Of a stretch of 5,491 bases of DNA, positions 1 to 5,491 are shown in pieces (positions within the stretch are counted from its first letter, which is position 1; each line of letters opens with the position of its first letter). The DNA is from Candidatus Omnitrophota bacterium (GTDB taxonomy: Bacteria; Omnitrophota; JAUWXU01): assembly GCA_030616145.1 (NCBI GenBank), contig JAUWXU010000049.1, positions 1 through 5,491 of the forward strand. The letters run 5' to 3'. The notes under the pieces are model-generated. The model was not told the origin of the DNA, ran no database searches, and saw nothing but the letters and a program-made list of their open reading frames with translations. The position numbers and the translations under genes were made by a program.

Positions 1-1107
1 CACCTCCAGCCAAGGATTAAGCTCAGTCTGCTTTATGCCTAGAGAAATCTTCTGATTGGCCTGATCTATATTCAATATCACGCATTCAACTACATCACCA
101 ATGGCTAACAGTTCAGAGGGATGATTGATCCTGCGGGTCCAGGACAATTCTGATATATGGGCTAATCCCTCAATTCCTTTTTCAAGTTCAATAAAGGCGC
201 CGTAAGATGTAATGTTGACCACCCTTCCTTTTATCCGGGAACCAACAGAATATTTCTTATCTATGTCCACCCACGGGCTGGGGGTCTTTTGTTTCAGGCC
301 CAGAGAAATCTTTCCGGTCTCTTTGCTAAAATCCAGGATCATTACCTCTACTTCATCACCGATACTCAACATCTCCGAAGGATGGCTTATCCTGGACCAG
401 CTCATATCTGTTATATGTAATAAACCGTCCACTCCCCCCAGGTCAATAAAGGCGCCGAAATCGGTAATGTTTTTGACTACACCCTTGCGGAGCTGGCCTC
501 TTTCTATCTCCTTCAACAATCCTTCCTTGCTCTGTTCTCTTTGTTGAAGGAGATAATCGCGGTGTGAAACCACAACATTTCGGCGGTTTCTGTTCATATT
601 AACAATCTTAAACTTGAGTGTCTGGCCGATAAATTGGTCAAAATTGGAGGTAGGCCGGATAGAAACAAGGGATGCAGGTAAAAATGCCTCCATTCCTATG
701 TCTACCATTAATCCTCCTTTGACCTTTCTAAATACCTTTCCCTCGACAATGCCGCCTTCTTTATATTTTTGGGTAACTAATTCCCAATTTCGAACCTGGT
801 CAGCCTGGCTCTTTGATAAAACTACCATGCCGTTTTCATCTTCTTTTGACTCCAGCAGTACATCTATTTCATCGCCAATCTTCAGAGAGGGATGGCTGCC
901 GAATTCAGAGATTGCGATTACCCCTTCAGATTTGTAGCCAACATCAACTACTATCTCCTTGTCGGTAATATCCACTATTTTCCCCTTAATTATTTGGCCT
1001 TCGCGGATATTATTCAGCTTGGCTTCATAATGCTGCAGTGCTTCTGCAAACTTTTCCACCTTCGGCTGATCCTCCTTTGACTCCTTATTCTTTTTTTCTT
1101 CGGTCAT
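1..1107 (-). CDS. rpsA: 30S ribosomal protein S1, 5' part (C-terminus off the window)
   Basis: Ribosomal protein S1 is an RNA-binding protein of the 30S subunit that helps load and unfold mRNA. The open frame starts at ATG 1107-1105 and runs without a stop to base 1, giving 369 residues. A charged, lysine/glutamate-rich N-terminus (about 1-35) is followed by four OB-fold S1 domains: about 36-99, 118-183, 204-274 and 289-360. Domains 3 and 4 are the classic tandem pair, with FGAFIDL (217-223) and YGAFIEL (302-308), GLLHITDMSW and GLAHISELSW, and ISLGLKQ/ISLGIKQ ends joined by a PW linker. E. coli S1 has six domains and about 557 residues, so one or two domains probably lie outside. The gene follows ispH after 18 nt and has its own strong ribosome binding site. 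It is not fused to ispH, unlike the IspH-S1 fusions of many Clostridia. The family call is secure; total length is unknown. Confidence 0.97.
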   Translation of the reverse strand, partial: MTEEKKNKESKEDQPKVEKFAEALQHYEAKLNNIREGQIIKGKIVDITDKEIVVDVGYKSEGVIAISEFGSHPSLKIGDEIDVLLESKEDENGMVVLSKSQADQVRNWELVTQKYKEGGIVEGKVFRKVKGGLMVDIGMEAFLPASLVSIRPTSNFDQFIGQTLKFKIVNMNRNRRNVVVSHRDYLLQQREQSKEGLLKEIERGQLRKGVVKNITDFGAFIDLGGVDGLLHITDMSWSRISHPSEMLSIGDEVEVMILDFSKETGKISLGLKQKTPSPWVDIDKKYSVGSRIKGRVVNITSYGAFIELEKGIEGLAHISELSWTRRINHPSELLAIGDVVECVILNIDQANQKISLGIKQTELNPWLEV

Positions 1108-1115
1108 TCATTAAT

Positions 1116-1123
1116 ACCCCCTT
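1116..1123 (-). promoter_or_regulatory. Shine-Dalgarno sequence of rpsA
   Basis: On the minus strand this reads AAGGGGGT, one mismatch from the consensus AAGGAGGT. The last G is 9 nt before the ATG at 1107-1105, which opens the S1 frame, and 5 nt before an out-of-frame ATG at 1111-1109. The spacing favours the in-frame ATG. The site lies in the 18-nt gap after ispH, so S1 can be initiated independently of upstream translation. Confidence 0.75.
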
Positions 1124-1125
1124 TT

Positions 1126-1971
1126 TCAATATTTCTCCAACCTATTTATGGTCTCTTTGATAATCCACTCTGGGGTCGAAGTCCCAGTCACTAAGCCGAC
1201 ACTGTTTTTTCGTTCAAACCAGGAAGGCTCTATCTCTCCGGCCGTCTCAATATGATGGACATCCGTGCCGATGTCCCGGCAAATCTTTGCTAATCTTTTA
1301 GTATTGGCGCTTATCCTCCCGCCCAATACTATTACTAGATCGACTCTTCCGGCAATAGCCCTGGCCTCTTCCTGCCGGGTGGCTGTAGCCTGACAGATGG
1401 TATTGAATATCTCTATATCTTTAGAAGGATTCTTGCTGATTAACCTATCGGTTATCAACTGAAAATTTCTATTAGACTGCGTGGTCTGGGCCAATACACC
1501 AATCTTTTTATTATTAGTTAAATTCAATCTATCTAAATCAGCTGGTTTCTCGACAACATAGCAATTACCGCTGGTAACCCCGATAATCGATTGTACCTCG
1601 GGATGGGCCTTTTCACCAACGACTATAATAGTATAACCATCTTTATTAAGTAAACAGGCCCTCTCCTGTACCTTCTTAACAAAAGGACAGGTGGTATCTA
1701 CTATTTCTATATTTCTGGCCCTGGCCTGATTTATCAGTTCCGGAGAAAGACCATGGGCCCTTACTATAAGCCGCCCCTTTTCTATGTCCTCCAGGCGATT
1801 GACTATTCTCAATCCCTCATTTCTTAATTTCTCAATTGTCTGGGGATTATGAATGGGCGGCCCGATTGAATAATTTATCTGTTCGTTGCCGTGCAGCAAC
1901 TTCTCAATCTTTTTTATGGCCCTTTCTACGCCAAAACAAAATCCTCGATATTCAGCTATAACTATCTTCAT
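1126..1971 (-). CDS. ispH: 4-hydroxy-3-methylbut-2-enyl diphosphate reductase (IspH/LytB)
   Basis: IspH catalyses the last step of the MEP isoprenoid pathway in the cytosol, reducing HMBPP to IPP and DMAPP with a [4Fe-4S] cluster. The 281-residue length fits the short bacterial form. The three cluster cysteines are visible: C12 in GFCFGVERA, C95 in DTTCPFVKK and C193 in TICQATATRQ. Substrate histidines are H41 (PIHNP), H73 (RAHG) and H123 (HPEV), with the catalytic glutamate at E125 and the QTT segment at 162-164. The diphosphate loop reads RISANT (219-224) rather than the usual NSSNT-type sequence; S265 in TSTPE is kept. The start is fixed: an in-frame TGA lies three codons upstream (1978-1980). 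The first 20 nt overlap the end of plsC in another frame, and a GAAGG-type ribosome site lies inside plsC, so the two are probably translationally coupled. Function is near certain from the cysteine and histidine set. Confidence 0.98.
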   Translation of the reverse strand: MKIVIAEYRGFCFGVERAIKKIEKLLHGNEQINYSIGPPIHNPQTIEKLRNEGLRIVNRLEDIEKGRLIVRAHGLSPELINQARARNIEIVDTTCPFVKKVQERACLLNKDGYTIIVVGEKAHPEVQSIIGVTSGNCYVVEKPADLDRLNLTNNKKIGVLAQTTQSNRNFQLITDRLISKNPSKDIEIFNTICQATATRQEEARAIAGRVDLVIVLGGRISANTKRLAKICRDIGTDVHHIETAGEIEPSWFERKNSVGLVTGTSTPEWIIKETINRLEKY

Positions 1972-2596
1972 CGACCTTCATCCCCAAATTGCTTATCTCT
2001 TTCATAACTAACCGGCTGACCCCTGAATAATCATTTTGTTTTTCTTCTGGAGAACCCTTTTCAAACTTTAATGGCCGTCCAAAATAAATACGGACGGGTC
2101 TGAACCTGATAAACTTTGCGCCAATAGGTAATGCCTGGTCAGTACCTATTATCCGGGCCGGGATAACCGGGACATTGGACTTCAGCGCCAGAAAACCGAC
2201 ACCCCACTTAGCTACCTGCAGGCGGCCGTTTCTGCTCCTGACCCCTTCCGGAAACAGGCCTACAACCTTACCCTCGGCCAGTTTCTTCAGCGACTCTTTT
2301 ATTGCATCCAGGCCTATGCCGGTTTCACTTACAGCAAAGGTATTCAGTGAAGTTATCAGTTTAGCAAATAATCTGTTTCTGTAAAGACTCTTCTTGGCCA
2401 TATAATGAATCTGACGGGGACAACCTGCTCCTAATACTACCGGGTCGAGGTAGCTCAGATGATTGCTGGCGATAATACATCCTCCCTTCCGGGGCAAATT
2501 CTCTTTACCAATCACCTTCAGCCAGAATATTAATTTGAGTAAAACCCGGAATAGCCAATAACAAAATGTATAGCACAAAATCGGAGATCTCTTCAT
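1952..2596 (-). CDS. plsC: 1-acyl-sn-glycerol-3-phosphate acyltransferase (PlsC/LPLAT family)
   Basis: This family acylates lysophosphatidic acid to phosphatidic acid at the inner face of the membrane. The 214-residue protein starts with a hydrophobic segment (about 8-28) that should anchor it. Motif I is NHLSYLD, with the catalytic H46 and D51 of HX4D. Motif III is FPEGVRSRNG (115-124), where V119 replaces the usual threonine or serine. Motif IV is VPVIPA (142-147). The region expected to be motif II (about 84-93, LNTFAVSETG) lacks the usual F-P-V-x-R arginine. The ATG at 2596-2594 overlaps the cmk stop as ATGA, and no purine-rich Shine-Dalgarno sequence precedes it, so translation probably depends on ribosomes finishing cmk. 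A plsC between cmk and ispH is known from other bacteria, which supports a phospholipid role. The altered motifs leave open a different acyl acceptor; the family assignment is secure and the exact substrate less so. Confidence 0.92.
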   Translation of the reverse strand: MKRSPILCYTFCYWLFRVLLKLIFWLKVIGKENLPRKGGCIIASNHLSYLDPVVLGAGCPRQIHYMAKKSLYRNRLFAKLITSLNTFAVSETGIGLDAIKESLKKLAEGKVVGLFPEGVRSRNGRLQVAKWGVGFLALKSNVPVIPARIIGTDQALPIGAKFIRFRPVRIYFGRPLKFEKGSPEEKQNDYSGVSRLVMKEISNLGMKVDEDSYS

Positions 2597-3285
2597 ATGA
2601 TATAGGAAAGAACCGCATCAACTACTTCGTTTATATTCAAATTGGTAGTATCGATGTAGGTGGCATCTTCGGCCAATCTTAACGGTGCTACCTTTCTGGT
2701 TACATCATAGTTGTCGCGTTTCAAAATTTCCTGTTCTAATCTTTTCAATGTCGGAGGGACAATACCTTTTTCCCGCAACTGTCTATAGCGGCGCTTAGCC
2801 CGTTCTTTAAAATCGGCATCAAGATAGAATTTCTTACCGGCTTTCGGGAAAACTATAGTCCCAATATCACGACCCTCAACTACTGCCTTTTTACCACGGG
2901 CAATCTTCCGCTGTAGCTTCACTATTTCCTTTCTTACACCAGCAGCCCTGGCAACATAAAAGACCTGGGCAGTAACCCGGGGAGTCCTGATCTTTTTTGT
3001 CACATCTCTCTCGTCCAGTATTACCCTTAAATTGTTCTTTTGGTCATTCTTCAAATCTATTCTGATCTGGGAAATTAAATTTATCAATGCTTCTTCGTCC
3101 TTTAAATCAACGCCCTGTTCCATTGCTGCCAGGGTAAGCGCCCTGTACATCGCTCCGGTATCTATGTAGAGAAACTTCAGTTTATTGGCTACCAACCGAC
3201 TGACAGTGCTCTTACCGGAAGCAGCGGGACCATCTATCGTTACAACCACACCCTTTCTTCGGGACCTTCTCGCTTTTGCCCTCAC
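2593..3285 (-). CDS. cmk: Cytidylate kinase (CMP/dCMP kinase)
   Basis: Cytidylate kinase transfers a phosphate from ATP to CMP or dCMP in the cytosol, feeding RNA, DNA and CDP-lipid precursors. The 230-residue length is normal. The P-loop is GPAASGKS (19-26), followed by IDTGAMYRAL (41-50) in the CMP-binding part, the signature EGRDIGTIVFP (137-147), an arginine-rich lid (RAKRRYRQL, about 162-170), RDNYDVTRK with PL at 201-202, and DATYIDTT near the end. The chosen start is a GTG that overlaps the tyrA stop as GTGA, with GAAGAG 7 nt upstream. This gives a basic N-terminal extension (residues 1-11, seven K or R) before the first beta strand. A second in-frame GTG at codon 13 would start just before the conserved VVTIDGPAASGKS, so the true start could be 36 nt later. 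In many genomes aroA precedes cmk; here tyrA does. Confidence 0.97.
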   Translation of the reverse strand: MRAKARRSRRKGVVVTIDGPAASGKSTVSRLVANKLKFLYIDTGAMYRALTLAAMEQGVDLKDEEALINLISQIRIDLKNDQKNNLRVILDERDVTKKIRTPRVTAQVFYVARAAGVRKEIVKLQRKIARGKKAVVEGRDIGTIVFPKAGKKFYLDADFKERAKRRYRQLREKGIVPPTLKRLEQEILKRDNYDVTRKVAPLRLAEDATYIDTTNLNINEVVDAVLSYII

Positions 3286-4127
3286 TGTGCATCTCTTCTG
3301 GATTTTGCCCTGGCGAATAAGTTCAACAATTTTTTGAACCGGCCAGAGGCGATCAGGCCTTTTATCTCGTTCAAAGATATACTATGTTCTCTCAACAGCC
3401 TATCTATCTCCCGGGAATTCATTCTGCAGACATCCTGCCACAATTGAGGATCGCTGGAAACAATCCTAGTCATATCCAGAAAACTACCTGCAGCATACCG
3501 GTAGTATTGAGGAGGGGTAACCATCAATAGATTATAGGCCAATAGATGCGGCAGGTGACTGATGTAGGCCACAATGCGGTCGTGTTTTTGAGGCGAAACT
3601 ATCTCGGTCACTGCTCCTATTTTCCCCCAGAGATTTTTAACCTTATTTAATGCACCCTGATCAGTCCGGGGGGTAGAGGTCAAAAAACAAACTGTATTTT
3701 TGAACAGGTCGCTTTTAGCAAAAGAAACCCCACTTTTTTCAGATCCAGCCATTGGATGTCCGCCTACAAAATATATCTCTTTTCGCCGGATTCTGGCCAT
3801 CTTTTCTATCTCACGGACTATCACTCCCTTTACGCTACCCACATCAGTAACAATACATCCTGATTTAAGATGAGGGACTATCTGTTTTGCTATTTTAACT
3901 ATCCGGAATATCGGAGTAGCAATAATTACCAGATCCGCATCTTTAACCGCCTTGCAGGAATCAAGGGTGCTTCGGTCCAAGGCATTATGTTTCTTTGCCA
4001 AGATAAGAGTGGAACGATGGCAGGTCACTCCGGTTATCACCTCAGCCAGCCGGCGGGACTTTATAGCCATACCCAGGGAGCCGCCGATTAAGCCAACACC
4101 AATTATCGCTACCTTTTTAAATCTCAT
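3282..4127 (-). CDS. tyrA: Prephenate/arogenate dehydrogenase (TyrA)
   Basis: TyrA oxidatively decarboxylates prephenate to 4-hydroxyphenylpyruvate, or arogenate to tyrosine, in the tyrosine branch. The 281-residue protein has an N-terminal Rossmann domain with the dinucleotide motif GVGLIGGSLG (10-19) and a C-terminal helical dimerisation domain. GGHPMAGSE (122-130) holds the conserved active-site H124; HDRIVAYISHLPHLLAY (182-198) supplies further conserved histidines; R221 in DMTRIVSSDP matches the arginine that binds the substrate carboxylate. There is no ACT or chorismate mutase domain, so this is the short monofunctional form. After the second beta strand the sequence is GVTCHRST (33-40), without the acidic residue typical of NAD+ enzymes, which suggests NADP+. 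The ATG overlaps the aroF stop as ATGA, with a purine-rich GGGTAGGGAG just upstream. Which of prephenate or arogenate it uses cannot be read from the sequence. Confidence 0.96.
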   Translation of the reverse strand: MRFKKVAIIGVGLIGGSLGMAIKSRRLAEVITGVTCHRSTLILAKKHNALDRSTLDSCKAVKDADLVIIATPIFRIVKIAKQIVPHLKSGCIVTDVGSVKGVIVREIEKMARIRRKEIYFVGGHPMAGSEKSGVSFAKSDLFKNTVCFLTSTPRTDQGALNKVKNLWGKIGAVTEIVSPQKHDRIVAYISHLPHLLAYNLLMVTPPQYYRYAAGSFLDMTRIVSSDPQLWQDVCRMNSREIDRLLREHSISLNEIKGLIASGRFKKLLNLFARAKSRRDAQ

Positions 4128-5137
4128 ATCTCCCTACCCACTGCCTTTGCTACGGCCTTCAATTCGCGCATCAATGCGTCAAATCTCTCCGGAACTATTG
4201 ACTGGACGCCGTCTGAAAGGGCATCTTCCGGACTGGGATGAACCTCAATTAAAAGGCCATCTGCGCCAATAGCTACCGCTGCCTTGCAGGCCGGCCTGAC
4301 TAAACCCCATTTTCCTGTAGCATGACTGGGATCTACTATAATCGGCAAATGGCTCAATTCCTTAACCAACGGCACAGCAATTATGTCGAAGGTATTTCGG
4401 GTATACTCTGTAAATGTCCTTATTCCCCGTTCGCATAAAATAATATTCAGGTTTCCATTGGAGGCAATATATTCTGCCGACATCAAAAGCTCTTTCACGG
4501 TTGAAGACATTCCCCTTTTCAGAAGCACCGGCTTCTTGCTCTGACCCACTTCTTTCAACAGATTAAAATTCTGCATGTTACGGGCTCCAATCTGAAATAT
4601 GTCGGTATACTTTTCTACCAGAGAAACATCCCGGGTATCCATAACCTCTGTTACTACCAACAATCCTGTTTGTTCAGCCACTTCCCGTAAATACCTCAGA
4701 CCTTCTTCACCCAATCCCTGGAAAGAATATGGTGATGTGCGGGGCTTAAATGCACCGCCGCGAAGTATCTTGGCGCCGGACTTTTTAACCTCGCGGGCAA
4801 TTTCCAGCAAAAGGTCTTTTTTTTCCACCGCACAGGGACCAGCCATAACTATAATCTGCTTGCCGCCGATTTTAACGCCTTTCACATCAATAATAGTATC
4901 ATCGGGCTTGAACTCACGGCTGACCAGTTTAAAGGGCTTGAGGATTGACAATACCTTTTCAACACCAGGAAAGGCCTCCAGCGGTTGAACGCGAAGGACA
5001 TCCTCTTCGCCAATAACCCCAATTATGCTCTTTTGCACTCCTTTAGAAACCCAGGGCTTAAGCCCCAGTTTTTCAATCTTTTCAACAATATGATTTATCT
5101 CCTGTTCGGTAACGCCGGGCTTTAGAACAATTATCAT
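4124..5137 (-). CDS. aroF: 3-deoxy-7-phosphoheptulonate (DAHP) synthase, type I-beta with N-terminal regulatory domain
   Basis: DAHP synthase condenses phosphoenolpyruvate and erythrose 4-phosphate, the committed step of the shikimate pathway. The 337 residues fall into an N-terminal ferredoxin-like (ACT-like) domain (about 1-66) and a TIM barrel. Length and layout match the Thermotoga maritima enzyme, in which this domain mediates feedback inhibition by aromatic amino acids. Metal ligands are visible: C102 in AGPCAVE, H272 in DPSHATG, E298 in EVHPSPEDALSDG and D309. Phosphate-binding and active-site segments include LRGGAFKPRTSPYSFQG (125-141), LLKRG (205-209) and CERGIRTF (235-242). The start ATG lies 4 nt after the hisC stop, with AGGAG 8 nt upstream, a strong ribosome site. 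Followed by tyrA in a 4-nt overlap. The gene name is chosen by family convention; aroG is also used. Feedback control is inferred from the N-terminal domain, and the effector (Tyr or Phe) is not readable. Confidence 0.97.
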   Translation of the reverse strand: MIIVLKPGVTEQEINHIVEKIEKLGLKPWVSKGVQKSIIGVIGEEDVLRVQPLEAFPGVEKVLSILKPFKLVSREFKPDDTIIDVKGVKIGGKQIIVMAGPCAVEKKDLLLEIAREVKKSGAKILRGGAFKPRTSPYSFQGLGEEGLRYLREVAEQTGLLVVTEVMDTRDVSLVEKYTDIFQIGARNMQNFNLLKEVGQSKKPVLLKRGMSSTVKELLMSAEYIASNGNLNIILCERGIRTFTEYTRNTFDIIAVPLVKELSHLPIIVDPSHATGKWGLVRPACKAAVAIGADGLLIEVHPSPEDALSDGVQSIVPERFDALMRELKAVAKAVGREI

Positions 5138-5141
5138 TCTA

Positions 5142-5491
5142 TCATCTCCTGTTTAGATATATCTTAAGCACATTTATAAATTTTGTATTCTGTTTCATAG
5201 TTCCTATAGTAACGCGGACAAAATTTTTCAGTCCCCAGGCAGTCATATTTCTCACTATCAAACCATTCTTTAACAGACCTTCTATAACCGGCCGGGCATC
5301 TCTGTTGAGATTAATAAGAATGAAATTAGTAGCGCTTGGCGTATATTTCAGCTGTAATTTATTAAGCTGCTGATAAAGATATCTTTTGCCTTTTTTGACC
5401 ATTTCCAGTGTCCGTTTAACATGTTGGGTGTCATCGAGAGCAGCAAGGGCAGCTACCTGGGCTAGTGAATTCACATTAAACGGCTCTCTTA
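5142..5491 (-). CDS. hisC: Histidinol-phosphate/aromatic aminotransferase, C-terminal part (N-terminus off the window)
   Basis: HisC is a PLP-dependent class I/II aminotransferase that makes histidinol phosphate and in many bacteria also transaminates phenylpyruvate, 4-hydroxyphenylpyruvate or prephenate. Only the last 115 codons are present; the frame enters from the right edge. The first visible residues, REPFNVNSLAQ, match the conserved R-x-P-[FY]-N-V-N segment, so the GTG inside it is a valine and not a start. Further family features are PSATNFILINL, GLIVRNMTAWGL and VRVTIGTMKQN, the latter carrying the arginine that holds the substrate carboxylate. Family members have about 350-370 residues, so roughly 240, including the PLP-binding lysine, lie upstream. 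The aroF and tyrA neighbours suggest a role in Tyr/Phe synthesis, but a histidine role is not excluded. The stop is 4 nt from aroF. Confidence 0.93.
   Translation of the reverse strand, partial: REPFNVNSLAQVAALAALDDTQHVKRTLEMVKKGKRYLYQQLNKLQLKYTPSATNFILINLNRDARPVIEGLLKNGLIVRNMTAWGLKNFVRVTIGTMKQNTKFINVLKIYLNRR
5145..5150 (-). promoter_or_regulatory. Shine-Dalgarno sequence of aroF
   Basis: The minus strand reads AGGAGA, a near-perfect anti-16S match. The AGGAG core ends 8 nt before the aroF ATG. It lies inside the last sense codons of hisC, so a ribosome terminating on hisC passes directly over it. It is the best-matching ribosome site in the window and fixes the aroF start. Confidence 0.8.

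Noticed and set aside
212..1080. Plus-strand open frames of 62-111 codons across the left 1.1 kb
   Set aside because: They are antisense shadows of rpsA, whose minus-strand frame is continuous and shows four S1 domains. The plus-strand translations show no recognisable domain.
1108..1125. Terminator or regulatory RNA between ispH and rpsA
   Set aside because: The gap is only 18 nt, is filled by the ribosome site and shows no inverted repeat.
1112..1141. Possible rpsA promoter: TTGGAG, 18-nt spacer, TATTAA on the minus strand
   Set aside because: The -10-like element lies against the start codon and overlaps the Shine-Dalgarno region, so the transcript would lose its own ribosome site. The match is probably chance in AT-rich DNA.
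2175..4988. Plus-strand open frames inside plsC, tyrA and aroF (69-129 codons)
   Set aside because: Each is antisense to a gene with clear catalytic motifs, and none resembles a known protein or has a supporting ribosome site.
5472..5474. GTG as the start of a 110-residue protein at the right end
   Set aside because: The frame continues upstream as R-E-P-F-N-V, the conserved HisC segment in which this GTG is the internal valine. The gene is truncated by the window edge, not short.

Overview
This is a compact, all-minus-strand stretch of a bacterial chromosome. It holds five complete genes and two genes cut by the window edges. In transcription order, from the right edge to the left, they are: the 3' part of hisC (histidinol-phosphate or aromatic aminotransferase), aroF (DAHP synthase, type I-beta with an N-terminal regulatory domain), tyrA (prephenate/arogenate dehydrogenase), cmk (cytidylate kinase), plsC (lysophosphatidate acyltransferase), ispH (HMBPP reductase) and the 5' two-thirds of rpsA (ribosomal protein S1).

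The genes are packed without usable intergenic space. hisC-aroF has a 4-nt gap; aroF-tyrA, tyrA-cmk and cmk-plsC each overlap by 4 nt (ATGA, GTGA, ATGA); plsC-ispH overlap by 20 nt; ispH-rpsA has an 18-nt gap. I see no terminator and no convincing internal promoter, so a single polycistronic transcript with translational coupling is the simplest reading. No stretch above 300 bases lacks a gene. I see no RNA gene, mobile element, CRISPR array or attachment site. Open frames on the plus strand are shadows of these genes.

The right half is an aromatic amino acid module: entry into the shikimate pathway (AroF), the tyrosine branch (TyrA) and a HisC-family transaminase probably used for Tyr/Phe. 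The left half is a housekeeping module: CMP/dCMP phosphorylation, phosphatidic acid synthesis, the last step of the MEP isoprenoid pathway, and the translation protein S1. The order hisC-aroF-tyrA-(aroA)-cmk-(plsC)-ispH-rpsA is a recurrent bacterial arrangement. Here aroA, which often sits between tyrA and cmk, is absent.

The host is a bacterium using the MEP pathway, with moderate-to-low GC (low-to-mid 40s percent by eye). Gene order and the type I-beta DAHP synthase fit anaerobic Clostridia-like Firmicutes, Desulfobacterota or uncultured phyla such as Omnitrophota; the window does not decide among these. I found no undescribed system. The points worth a second look are residue-level (TyrA cofactor loop, PlsC motifs II and III, IspH diphosphate loop) and organisational (missing aroA, paired start codons at rpsA).
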